This document shows positions 50,949 through 59,861 of a stretch of DNA of 64,000 nt, piece after piece; the first letter of the stretch is position 1, and every line of letters begins with the position of its first letter. Source of the stretch: Segetibacter sp. 3557_3 (GTDB taxonomy: Bacteria; Bacteroidota; Bacteroidia; Chitinophagales; Chitinophagaceae); assembly GCF_004354985.1 (NCBI RefSeq), contig NZ_SMSK01000002.1, positions 248,001-312,000 of the forward strand, written 5' to 3'. A program made the position numbers and the translations under genes. A model generated the notes under the pieces. That model ran no database searches. It worked only from the letters and a program-made list of their open reading frames with translations, and was not told where the DNA came from.

Positions 50949-53942
50949 TTACTGCTTAATAAAACGCGTACTAATGCAGTTGCCATCACTTGAACAAACC
51001 CTTACCGGGTATACTCCGGCCGGCAGGTTACTAAAGGTCAACCGAACTTGATTAATACCTTCAGCAGCGGAATGCAACTGCCGGTGAATCAGTTTTCCGG
51101 AAAGGTCGTTTACAATCACGGTTAGCGTTTGTGCTTTTTCGGAGTACGTAGTCAGAGTTCCAACATTGTTCTCAAGTAATGTAGGACTAAAACGGGTTAA
51201 CTCAGGCTGAAGTGTTTTGCCGCCGATGCTTACCATGGGAGAATAATATACACCACCATCAATCTCGGTCATTTTAAGCCGGTAATGATTTAAGCCGGAT
51301 AAAGGTTTTGAATCTGTAAAGTCAAAAGGTTGTGCACATCGTTCGCGTGAAGCCCTGATCGAACCGACGATCTCGAAAACACGGCCATTCGCACTGCGTT
51401 CTACATCAAACAAAACTTCAGAAGCGGTGCAGGAAGCTTTCCACGCAAGTTGATTCGACTGCACCAGTTTTCTTCCTTTAAAGTATTCTACCGAAACCGA
51501 CAAGGCATTAAAGGTAAACTCGTCGGCTCCGGGGTCTGGAGTTACAGCATTTCTGAGTTCGTTGTCAAAGTCCCTTATTTGCCCGGCAATAGGAGCACCT
51601 TTATTGTCAATTGCAGCATTCCTGGAGGGAACGAGATGCAGGTCGGACAAAGGGTCGATATAATTCACGGTTACCCCGGTAACGCTGTTAGCATCTCCGG
51701 CAGAAATGCTCTGCCATGCTTCAAAAATTCTATCGCCCGACCAATAGCCGATGGTGCCGGGGTTCGCAACCAAAACATTATTATCCGATGCGTTTGAAAC
51801 CCAGCCTGTTGCACTGCTGTTTAGTGACGGGTAGCTGTTTGACAAGGTATAATGCTTGCCGGTACCACCACCTCGTGTATTGGTGATAATATTATTCCTG
51901 AGTTGCACGTTTGGTGTAGTAAAAGCAGTGTTGGTAAAGTCGCCCCGGTAAAAACCAAAAGACGGTTGTGCCCCCGTGATGACTATTCCAGTGATGTTTA
52001 TGCTATTATAATAAATGTGCTCTGTATAGTTTGCAGCAGAAGCTACCTGGTTCCAAATTCCAATAATCGCCGTATTGGTTGTCTGGTTTGCACCAAAGGA
52101 GATCATATTGTTGGCAATCGTCAGCGCCGACGATGTACTCGCATCACGACAATAGATGCCACAGATCACCCCAGGTGTTGTTGGGCTTGAAGCAGTGCTG
52201 GCATTAGAGAAGCCATAGATTTTGTTGCGTGTTATTGTGGTTCCTGCAATTGCGCTGGATAGGTATATTCCCGATACCACCGTACCGGCGCCGGCCGATG
52301 CATTAACAACATTAAGACTAGTGATGGTATTGTCGGTAATAAGTCCGCCGGGTGAACCGGTAGAAAAAAGAATGCCGACACCTTCCTGCAAGAGCACAGA
52401 TGTGCTTGTTCCATTAGCCGATAGATTGGTAATGTTATTAGCAGAAATAATTGCCTCTCCCTGCTGGCATTCGATACCCCTGAAAAGTGCAAGTGCATTA
52501 TTGCTATTGTGTGTAAGGTTGCGGATGGTATTGCTGACAATCGTAATTACGCCCATGTTTGAATTAAGAATGCCACGCACTATGCCATTACCGGTTGTTG
52601 TACCCGGTAACCCTACCCGCATATTTGCCGTTTCTGTGTTACCGATCGTATTGGCCCTGATGAAAACGGTTCCCCCTGCACCTTGTGTTTGAATACCCAG
52701 CAGGTTGCCGGAAAGGACACCAGTGGGTTGAACGGTAATACTTCCGATTAGATTGTTGGAGATGTTGATGTCTCCCGCACTCGATGAGGTGATACCAACA
52801 GTGAGCGTACCCGCGACCTGGGGTTGAATAAAGATGTTTCCTGTTCCAGATGTACTTCCTACCATGTTACCGGTTTCTGTTCCCACATTTACATTGCCGC
52901 TTGTTATATTTATCGCTGACCAGATCCCACTTGCGGAGCTCGCAATATGAGTTGTGGCAAAAGAAAAGCTGGTAATCACATTACCTTGTACGCTGGTAGC
53001 CGGGGACGTACCCACAGCTAAATCAATGGCCAGAAAACGCGTGGCAACTGATCCACCCAGTATATAAGTACCGGTGCCGGCCGCGGATGAATAACCGATT
53101 ATGTTCCCAAGAATGCGATAATTATTTCCGCTTGTTATCTGAATTGCCCGGTGCACACCGGCAGTAGTGAAAGTACGGGCTGCTGTTTGAAAAAGGCGGT
53201 TGGCCGAAATCAGCCAGTCGGTGTTTCCACCAGCCAATAAGATGCCTGCCGTGCCCAGGTCCGGGTGAAAAAAGTTGGCGACATGGTTACCGCTAATCGT
53301 ATTACCACTGTTTTCTACACCGGGGGTTACATTGCCAAGTGAGTAGATGCCATTAACGGGATTCCCGCCTGCAACATCTGCAATCGTACAATTGGAGATG
53401 GTATTATCATCGTTACCCGTAGCTGTGCCGGTACCAAACAGCACCGTTCCTGAAGCAGTACTAACATTGGCGCCGCTGATGGTTACCCGGCTAACGAGGT
53501 TATTCGTCGCATCGTTTGTAAAGCGTATGGTGCATACTTCAGCACCGGCAGTACTATTGGAGTTTGAGATTGTAAGACTGTTTCCACCTGTATTAAGACC
53601 ATCAATGGTAACATTGTCTGCCCCGTTCAGGTCTATCAATGCCCCGGCAACATCACCGGAAATTGCACTCGCTCCACCGGCCGGTTTTATGGTAATTGCA
53701 TTATATAGGGCGCTCCCGGTACCGCTTGCATTAATTGTGGCACGTGTGGTCTCAATGGTCGTACCTGTTACTTCAATGGTAATGCTTCCACGATGCAGGC
53801 CGCTGTTGATTGCATCAAAAGCAGCCTTTACATTGCTGTAATTTGTAGGCCCGGGCGTTGCAAGGGTTGCTGTTACGGAAACTTGTGCAACTGCTAAAGA
53901 GCTGACGAAAAGCAAAAAGAGGAGGTTGTAAATCTTTCTCAT
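50949..53942 (-). CDS. T9SS-sorted parallel beta-helix surface protein
   Basis: The 997-residue exported protein has a signal peptide (ending LAVAQ near residue 19) and a long stretch (about 80-760) of short N/T/G/I-rich repeats such as NNLIGSITV, NTISNCTIAD and ITRNKIYGFSNAST, the rung pattern of a right-handed parallel beta-helix like pectin lyase-type adhesins. A sandwich module (about 830-915) and a T9SS type A sorting domain follow, with NDLSGKLIHRQ and LPAGVYPVRV, closing with C983/C989. Catalytic residues of polysaccharide lyases are not obvious, so binding or adhesion is as likely as lysis. Confidence 0.88.
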   Translation of the reverse strand: MRKIYNLLFLLFVSSLAVAQVSVTATLATPGPTNYSNVKAAFDAINSGLHRGSITIEVTGTTIETTRATINASGTGSALYNAITIKPAGGASAISGDVAGALIDLNGADNVTIDGLNTGGNSLTISNSNSTAGAEVCTIRFTNDATNNLVSRVTISGANVSTASGTVLFGTGTATGNDDNTISNCTIADVAGGNPVNGIYSLGNVTPGVENSGNTISGNHVANFFHPDLGTAGILLAGGNTDWLISANRLFQTAARTFTTAGVHRAIQITSGNNYRILGNIIGYSSAAGTGTYILGGSVATRFLAIDLAVGTSPATSVQGNVITSFSFATTHIASSASGIWSAINITSGNVNVGTETGNMVGSTSGTGNIFIQPQVAGTLTVGITSSSAGDINISNNLIGSITVQPTGVLSGNLLGIQTQGAGGTVFIRANTIGNTETANMRVGLPGTTTGNGIVRGILNSNMGVITIVSNTIRNLTHNSNNALALFRGIECQQGEAIISANNITNLSANGTSTSVLLQEGVGILFSTGSPGGLITDNTITSLNVVNASAGAGTVVSGIYLSSAIAGTTITRNKIYGFSNASTASSPTTPGVICGIYCRDASTSSALTIANNMISFGANQTTNTAIIGIWNQVASAANYTEHIYYNSINITGIVITGAQPSFGFYRGDFTNTAFTTPNVQLRNNIITNTRGGGTGKHYTLSNSYPSLNSSATGWVSNASDNNVLVANPGTIGYWSGDRIFEAWQSISAGDANSVTGVTVNYIDPLSDLHLVPSRNAAIDNKGAPIAGQIRDFDNELRNAVTPDPGADEFTFNALSVSVEYFKGRKLVQSNQLAWKASCTASEVLFDVERSANGRVFEIVGSIRASRERCAQPFDFTDSKPLSGLNHYRLKMTEIDGGVYYSPMVSIGGKTLQPELTRFSPTLLENNVGTLTTYSEKAQTLTVIVNDLSGKLIHRQLHSAAEGINQVRLTFSNLPAGVYPVRVCSSDGNCISTRFIKQ

Positions 53943-54220
53943 AAACGGCTTTGAGGGTAGGCAGTAAGGATGTCCTCACAATATAATACAATTTATTTCC
54001 GCATGTTTGCGCAACCGCCGGGCATATGATCAGCGGCTGTTTTAAAATTCAGGAAGAGAATATCAACGGCGCATACAAAGAGGCGGTGCATATATTGCAT
54101 GGGGCTTAATCGGGTTAAGGGCTGGTGCCGGCGCAATTCACTAAACCTTAGCAGCAAACCGTTTTAAAAATGAGCTGTGGACTGTTTAGTCCATAATTTG
54201 TACTTTTTTAAATTCTTAGC

Positions 54221-56311
54221 ATGACAAAAAACATCTTTATTGCCAGTGTCGAGTCGTATAGCGGCAAATCAATGGTCACCCTTGGTCTTGCAAATATGCT
54301 GCTTGGCAAGGCACAAAAGGTTGCATATTTCAAACCGATCATCAACGCTAATCCTGCCGAAAAAAGGGATGCGAACATTGATAGCGCACTAAGTTACTTT
54401 GGACTGCCCATTAGCTATGAGGACACCTATGCATTTACCCGAAGTCAGGCCATGCAAAAGATGGAAAGTGGTAACCCGGGCGAAATGATCGATACCATCA
54501 TTCGCAAGGTAAAGCAACTCGAAGAGGAGTATGACTTCACCATCATAGAAGGCAGCGACTTTCGCGGAGAAGGAACAGCCTTTGAATTCGAAACCAACAT
54601 CACCATTGCAAAAAATATAAACGCGCCGGTAATCATAGTGGTGTCCGGCACCGGCAAAACAACTGCGCAGGTCGTTAATATGGTGCTTACGGTACTGCAC
54701 AACTTTCATGTTCGTGAGGCGCAGATCATGGCCATTGTTGTAAACAAAGTTAAACCAGATCAACAGGACGATGTTCGGGAATTGTTAACGGCTCAAATGC
54801 CCAATGAAGTGATTCTGGCTGTGATACCCGAACAAAAAGGACTTCAGAGCCCCACGATGAAGGAGATTAAGGACCATATTGGAGGTAAGCTCATTTTTGG
54901 CGAGGCACAGTTGTCTAACCAGGTTGATCATTTTATCACCGGTGCGATGCAGGTGCCGAACTTTTTGAACCACATCAAGGAAAATGTATTAATCGTAACA
55001 CCCGGAGATCGAGGCGATATTATCATTTGCGCACTACAGGCCAATCTCTCCAGCAGTTATCCCAAGGTTGCGGGAATTGTTCTTACCGGAGGCTCCGAAC
55101 CTGAAGAACCAATCATGCGATTGATCAATGGTTTGCAATCGGTAGTACCAATTATCGCTGTTGATACCGGCACATTCTTAACCAGCAATCTTGTGGGCTC
55201 CATTCAGTCGCGGATGAACCCTGATAACCCCAAAAAAATTCAGCTTGCCATAAGCACCTTCGAAAAGTATGTGGATGTAAAAGCACTTGATAAGCGAATT
55301 GTTACTTTCAAACCAGAGGGCATCACCCCGCATATGTTCCAGTACCAGCTTGCTAAGTGGGCTAAGTCGGTCCGTAAGCATATCGTGCTGCCTGAAGGAA
55401 ACGATGAACGAATTTTAAAAGCCGCTGCAAGATTACTGAGCCAGGAAATTGTTGAACTCACCTTGCTTGGAGATCCCGGTGAAATCTCGGCTTCCATAAA
55501 ACGTTTGGGACTGGAAATCGATTTAAATAAGATCAGGATAATAAACCCGGCAAATGCTGATCATTACAACGATTATGTAAATACACTGTTTGAGTTGCGC
55601 AAAACAAAAAATGTTACCCTCGAGATGGCACGTGACCTGATGACGGACGTATCTTATTTTGGTACGATGATGGTACATAAAGGCCATGCTGACGGCATGG
55701 TTTCCGGTGCTGTTCATACCACCCAGCACACCATCCGTCCGGCCCTTCAATTTATAAAAACAAAGCCTGGTGTAAACACCGTTTCTTCGGTATTCTTCAT
55801 GTGCCTGCCCGACAGGGTTTCGGTGTTTGGCGATTGTGCGGTAAACCCAAATCCAACCGCAGAACAGCTGGCCGAAATAGCCATCTCATCAGCAGAAAGC
55901 AGCCAGCGGTTTGGGATCGAACCAAGAATTGCCATGCTCTCTTATTCTTCGGGTACCTCGGGTGAGGGAGCAGACGTGGAAAAAGTACGACGGGCAACAC
56001 AGATCGTCAAAGAAACTAAGGCAGACCTTAAGGTTGAAGGACCAATACAATATGATGCTGCCGTTGATCCCGCTGTAGGTAAACAAAAGCTGCCCGGTTC
56101 AGATGTTGCAGGGCAAGCGAGTGTGCTGATCTTTCCCGACCTTAATACCGGTAACAATACCTATAAAGCGGTACAGCGCGAAACCGGTGCACTCGCCATC
56201 GGGCCGATGTTACAGGGGTTGAATAAACCGGTAAATGATCTTAGCCGTGGTTGTACCGTTGATGATATATTTAATACCGTAATGATTACTGCGATACAGG
56301 CGCAGGAGTGA
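54221..56311 (+). CDS. pta: Phosphate acetyltransferase (long form)
   Basis: The enzyme interconverts acetyl-CoA and acetyl phosphate. The 696 residues are the long form: an N-terminal BioD/CobQ-like P-loop domain (ESYSGKSMVTLG), a DRTGG domain (about 210-320) and the catalytic PTA domain from about 370 (RKHIVLPEGNDERILKAA, DGMVSGAVHTTQHTIRPALQ, SYSSGTSGEGADVEKV). With acetate kinase 683 bp downstream it forms the Pta-AckA acetate pathway. A small inverted repeat GGACT-GTTT-AGTCC lies about 30 bp upstream. Confidence 0.94.
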   Translation: MTKNIFIASVESYSGKSMVTLGLANMLLGKAQKVAYFKPIINANPAEKRDANIDSALSYFGLPISYEDTYAFTRSQAMQKMESGNPGEMIDTIIRKVKQLEEEYDFTIIEGSDFRGEGTAFEFETNITIAKNINAPVIIVVSGTGKTTAQVVNMVLTVLHNFHVREAQIMAIVVNKVKPDQQDDVRELLTAQMPNEVILAVIPEQKGLQSPTMKEIKDHIGGKLIFGEAQLSNQVDHFITGAMQVPNFLNHIKENVLIVTPGDRGDIIICALQANLSSSYPKVAGIVLTGGSEPEEPIMRLINGLQSVVPIIAVDTGTFLTSNLVGSIQSRMNPDNPKKIQLAISTFEKYVDVKALDKRIVTFKPEGITPHMFQYQLAKWAKSVRKHIVLPEGNDERILKAAARLLSQEIVELTLLGDPGEISASIKRLGLEIDLNKIRIINPANADHYNDYVNTLFELRKTKNVTLEMARDLMTDVSYFGTMMVHKGHADGMVSGAVHTTQHTIRPALQFIKTKPGVNTVSSVFFMCLPDRVSVFGDCAVNPNPTAEQLAEIAISSAESSQRFGIEPRIAMLSYSSGTSGEGADVEKVRRATQIVKETKADLKVEGPIQYDAAVDPAVGKQKLPGSDVAGQASVLIFPDLNTGNNTYKAVQRETGALAIGPMLQGLNKPVNDLSRGCTVDDIFNTVMITAIQAQE

Positions 56312-56352
56312 GAGAATTAAAAAGTAAAAAGTAAAAATTAAAAAGTAAAAAA
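56312..56352. repeat. A-rich short repeat (AAAAAGT)
   Basis: Directly after pta a run of TAAAAAGTAAAAAGTAAAA-type units appears. It may be a simple slipped repeat; no hairpin terminator is evident. Confidence 0.5.
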
Positions 56353-56489
56353 TAGAAGTCTGAATAATTATAATAGTTTATAGATGACGCTGATTAATTG
56401 TGTCTGACATTCGACGGCTTTACAGGTAAAACGCCTTAAATTAATAACAAAGGTATTTCCGGATTATTTTTATTGCAATGGGTTACCTG

Positions 56490-56608
56490 TTCAATGTTGT
56501 TTAGTTAAGCCCGTTGCAGACTTAATATGCCCGGTAGTGGCCACAATCTACAATCTAAAAAAAATTGGGCTTGGTTCAACAAAGACAGCTTAAGTAAACG
56601 ACATTGAA
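56490..56608. repeat. MITE-like element, 119 bp with terminal inverted repeats
   Basis: The ends 56490-56510 and 56588-56608 are inverted repeats agreeing at 19 of 21 positions (left end begins TTCAATGTTGTTTAG; the right end reads inward as TTCAATGTCGTTTAC). The interior is AT-rich with no ORF. No clear target-site duplication is seen. A related but split copy lies at 48233-48886. Confidence 0.7.
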
Positions 56609-56629
56609 ACATAATTCATCGTTTAGCGG

Positions 56630-56745
56630 AATAAATACAAGCTCTTTTTTGGGACCAGCGGTGGAGGCGCGATCAGGCTCCGGTTGTGTCACTCCCTTGT
56701 ACGGCAGTAACGCTGTTCGGCACTTGGGAGAACGTCTTTCTAATT
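56630..56745. repeat. Dispersed repeat, empty-site copy
   Basis: This stretch aligns with 29340-29450: shared GTGGAG, GGCTCCGGTTG, TGTCACTC, CTT, TACGGCA and similar spacing. It lacks the 29-bp palindrome found there. Read on the minus strand both copies give a similar but broken peptide (PNS ... AV ... SDT), so they may derive from an old coding sequence. Confidence 0.5.
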
Positions 56746-56994
56746 GCATATTAAGCGGGTTTATGCCTATAATTTTTAAACTAACAACGGAATTTGTTCA
56801 TTAACAATTGCGCAATTATAAATAAGAAGCTAAACACGAACCTTAAACGACACCAATTAGAATATTATCCCTTAATCATGTGTCTGAGTTCATTAGATTA
56901 AAATGTTTAATTCCAGCGGTAATTTGTCACATTCAACACATCTTAAACAGGCCCTAAAACTCAGGATTTATTCTTAACGCCTCACCCAAACACC

Positions 56995-58194
56995 ATGAAT
57001 ATATTTGTTCTTAATTCCGGCAGCAGTTCAATCAAGTACCAGCTATTTAATATGCCGGGGGAGCAACCTGTTTGCAGTGGATTGATAGAAAGGATTGGTT
57101 TAGATAATGCGATTATCACGCACAAGGTTTTTAAAGGTGAAGAAGAAGTAATTAAGCTGAACATGGAAATTGCTGACCATGAAGCTGGGTTGATGGAAAT
57201 AAAAAAGCTTTTGACGGATCCTACATTTGGTGTCATTAACGACCCGGCGGAAATTGTAGCAGTAGGGCATAGGGTGGTACATGGGGGTGAAAGTTTTGCT
57301 GCAACAGTCATCATCAGCAATGAAGTAAAAGCAGAGATCAAAAAACTTTTTTCGCTTGCACCCCTGCACAATCCGGCAAATTATACCGGGATAGAACATT
57401 CTGAAAAAATATTTACTTCGGCAAAACAGGTTGCCGTTTTTGATACGGCGTTTCACCAAACCATGCCCGATAAAGCTTTCCGTTATGCCATACCACAAAA
57501 TTTTTATACCGAGATGCGCATACGTAGTTATGGCTTTCATGGAACCAGTCATAAATACGTAGCCGCTAAGGCCATGGAACACCTTGGTAAAGCTGACGCA
57601 AAAATCATTACCATCCACCTTGGGAATGGTTGCAGCATGGCTGCGGTAAATGCCGGAAAATCTATCGATACCAGTATGGGCTTTGGTCCACTTGGCGGGC
57701 TGGTGATGGGAACCCGGTCGGGCGACATTGATCCTGCCGTTATTTTTCACCTCATCAATCAAATGGGCTTTGATAGCGAACAGGTGAACAACCTGTTAAA
57801 CAAGCGCAGCGGCATGTTTGGACTCACCGGTTTTAGCGACATGCGCGACATCATAAAAGCAATGGAACAAGGCGATGATCACGCGAGGCTTGCTTACGCT
57901 ATTTATGCTTACCGGGTAAAGAAGTATATCGGCTCTTATGTTGCTGTAATGAACGGGGTAGATGCGCTCGTTTTTACTGCGGGAGTTGGCGAAAATGATC
58001 CCGGAATAAGGGCATTGATTTGCGCTGAACTTAATTACCTGGGCATTGAAATCAGTGAAACAAACAACCTGCAAAAATCACGTGAACTAAGGGAGATCAA
58101 CCCTGCAAATGCGAAAGTAAAAGTACTGGTGATACCCACAAACGAAGAGTTGGAAATAGCCCGGCAGTGTTATGAACTATTGCATGTGGGATAA
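56995..58194 (+). CDS. ackA: Acetate kinase
   Basis: The enzyme makes ATP and acetate from acetyl phosphate. The 399 residues are full length: MNIFVLNSGSSSIKYQLF, GHRVVHGGESF, FDTAFHQTMP, GFHGTSHKYV, HLGNGCSMAAVNAGKSIDTS, MGTRSGDIDP and FTAGVGENDPGIR, all typical ASKHA-fold motifs with intact catalytic residues. It lies downstream of pta but 683 bp away, with repeats between, so separate transcription is likely. Confidence 0.95.
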   Translation: MNIFVLNSGSSSIKYQLFNMPGEQPVCSGLIERIGLDNAIITHKVFKGEEEVIKLNMEIADHEAGLMEIKKLLTDPTFGVINDPAEIVAVGHRVVHGGESFAATVIISNEVKAEIKKLFSLAPLHNPANYTGIEHSEKIFTSAKQVAVFDTAFHQTMPDKAFRYAIPQNFYTEMRIRSYGFHGTSHKYVAAKAMEHLGKADAKIITIHLGNGCSMAAVNAGKSIDTSMGFGPLGGLVMGTRSGDIDPAVIFHLINQMGFDSEQVNNLLNKRSGMFGLTGFSDMRDIIKAMEQGDDHARLAYAIYAYRVKKYIGSYVAVMNGVDALVFTAGVGENDPGIRALICAELNYLGIEISETNNLQKSRELREINPANAKVKVLVIPTNEELEIARQCYELLHVG

Positions 58195-58567
58195 TGCAGA
58201 TGTTTGCTGTTCCTGCATGAATAACCGGCAGCTAATAAAGTTATGTTCGCAGGATGAATAACGGTTTATTGTCGTTGACCTTGGTTGTGCATATAAATAC
58301 AATGCGTCGTTGACAAGCTGCCCGTGCGACATAAGTAGCCTTAGGGTGTACGCACAGGTGGTATTAATTTAAACCTGCAAGAGAATTAATTGGCACTTCG
58401 AGCCTAAAAACCGAAGATGCCCATTGGTTTGCCGATGAAGTGCTTGCGACGCAACGTTGATGCCATAGAAAGCAAATGCTGGTATCCAAAAAAGATCCAA
58501 ACGAGGGGATGGTAAAGTGAAAAGTAAGCAAGAGCTTACCCTCCACTAACCATTTCTTTGCCCGCGA
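58195..58567. other. Non-coding region between ackA and the GlcG-like gene
   Basis: No gene is supported in these 373 bases. A short direct repeat (ATGAATAAC near 58217 and 58254) is present. No terminator hairpin is evident. Confidence 0.35.
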
Positions 58568-58966
58568 TTATCCAAGTACCAATGCGCCGGCCTCGGCAAC
58601 TGCATGGTCGTTTTCCACCGTACTGCCTGAAACGCCAATCGCACCAATAATTTCTTCACCTTGCTTTAGCAATACACCACCGGGAAAGGTGATCAGTCCC
58701 AGGTTGGAATGTTCGATGTTAAACAAGGGTCCGCCAGGCTGTGAAAGTTTACCGATTTCCCCCGTATTCATATTAAAGTAGCGTGCCGTTTTCGCCTTTT
58801 TGATCGCGATATCAATGGATCCAAGCCAGGCATCATCCATGCGGGAAAATGCAACCAGGTTGGTACCTGCATCTACCACCGCAACGTTCATTTGTAATTT
58901 CAATTTTTTCGATTTGTCGAGTGCCGCTTTTACAACAGCTTGTGCCTGTGCCAGGGTAATGTTCAT
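58568..58966 (-). CDS. GlcG/HbpS-family haem-binding-like protein
   Basis: The 132-residue protein matches the GlcG/HbpS family (DUF336): [21 protein letters not shown] at the start, [35 protein letters not shown] in the middle, and [21 protein letters not shown] near the end. Members bind haem or accompany small-molecule catabolism; function here is unclear. The ATG at 58964-58966 fits the family start; a longer frame to 59209 would run into the divergent gene and has no family match. Confidence 0.88.
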   Translation of the reverse strand: MNITLAQAQAVVKAALDKSKKLKLQMNVAVVDAGTNLVAFSRMDDAWLGSIDIAIKKAKTARYFNMNTGEIGKLSQPGGPLFNIEHSNLGLITFPGGVLLKQGEEIIGAIGVSGSTVENDHAVAEAGALVLG

Positions 58967-58993
58967 AATCTTGAGTTTTGATGTTTGTGAAGA

Positions 58994-59025
58994 TAAATAT
59001 AATGCAGTCAATCGCCAGATAACAA
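58994..59025 (-). promoter_or_regulatory. Predicted promoter TTG-N21-TATATTTA
   Basis: On the minus strand TTG (59025-59023) and TATATTTA (59001-58994) are separated by 21 bp; the -7 box matches seven of eight positions. The ATG is 28 bp downstream. Confidence 0.45.
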
Positions 59026-59165
59026 GCCTTCCCCTATTTTGTTTCCTGTAAACATTCAAGCTAACGATCTCAGTCGCGGAAACGGGAAGTCCTTTACTCT
59101 CCGGGGTACGGCCCTGCCCTAACTGAACAAAATACGGGACAACGCTGTTTGTAACAAAAAACAGT

Positions 59166-59861
59166 TTGAAAAATTTCTTAGTCATAGGAGGCTCCTCAGG
59201 TATCGGCAAGGCAATCGTTCAGGAGCTTGATGTTGAAGGACACCGGGTATATGCAACTTTCAACAAACATGAAAGCGCGGACAGTGAACGGGTCAGCTAT
59301 CATCAGCTAAATGTTTCATCGGATGATTTCTCGCTAAACTTTTTACCTGCTGAGTTGGAAGGATTGGTTTATTGTCCCGGTACCATTAACCTGAAGCCAT
59401 TTGCACGGATAAAGCCGGTTGATTTTGTTACCGATTACGAACTGCAGGTAATTGGTGCGGTTAAGGTTTTGCAGTTGGTATTGCCGGCCCTCAAGCAAAG
59501 TGGCAACGCGGCCGTGTTATTTTTTTCAACGATTGCAGTACAGTCTGGGTTTAGCTTTCATTCACTTGTGTCGGCATCAAAGGGTGCCATTGAAGGACTC
59601 ACGCGTTCACTCGCAGCTGAACTTGCGCCTGCGATAAGGGTGAATTGCATTGCACCATCAATTACCGATACACCTTTAGCTGCAGCATTGTTGAGTACTG
59701 ATGAAAAGCGAAATGCAAGCATTCAGCGCCATCCGCTTAAACGGATTGGTTTGCCGGGTGATATCTCCAGGGCTGCCTCATTCCTGCTCACGGAGGCCAC
59801 CTGGATGACCGGGCAGGTGTTGCATGTTGATGGTGGATTATCAAACCTGAAACTGACCTGA
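59166..59861 (+). CDS. SDR-family protein with substituted catalytic tyrosine
   Basis: The 231-residue Rossmann protein begins with [16 protein letters not shown] (nucleotide site) and has the Ser in FFSTIAV and the closing VDGG. The YxxxK motif is changed: LVSASK stands where YSASK is usual, so the catalytic Tyr is Val while the Lys stays. It may use another proton donor or not be a reductase. Start is TTG (59166-59168); between the in-frame stop at 59124 and this codon there is no ATG or GTG. Its stop overlaps the next ATG (TGATG). Confidence 0.82.
   Translation: MKNFLVIGGSSGIGKAIVQELDVEGHRVYATFNKHESADSERVSYHQLNVSSDDFSLNFLPAELEGLVYCPGTINLKPFARIKPVDFVTDYELQVIGAVKVLQLVLPALKQSGNAAVLFFSTIAVQSGFSFHSLVSASKGAIEGLTRSLAAELAPAIRVNCIAPSITDTPLAAALLSTDEKRNASIQRHPLKRIGLPGDISRAASFLLTEATWMTGQVLHVDGGLSNLKLT

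Noticed and set aside
52222-52692. 156-residue plus-strand ORF
   Set aside because: Antisense shadow of the beta-helix gene; its Val/Leu/Pro-rich content reflects complement of the repeats.
58364-58546. 60-residue minus-strand ORF downstream of the GlcG-like gene
   Set aside because: No motif, Ser/Phe-rich random composition and no start context.
58967-59209. 81-residue N-terminal extension of the GlcG-like protein
   Set aside because: Does not resemble the family, runs through its predicted promoter and overlaps the divergent SDR gene.
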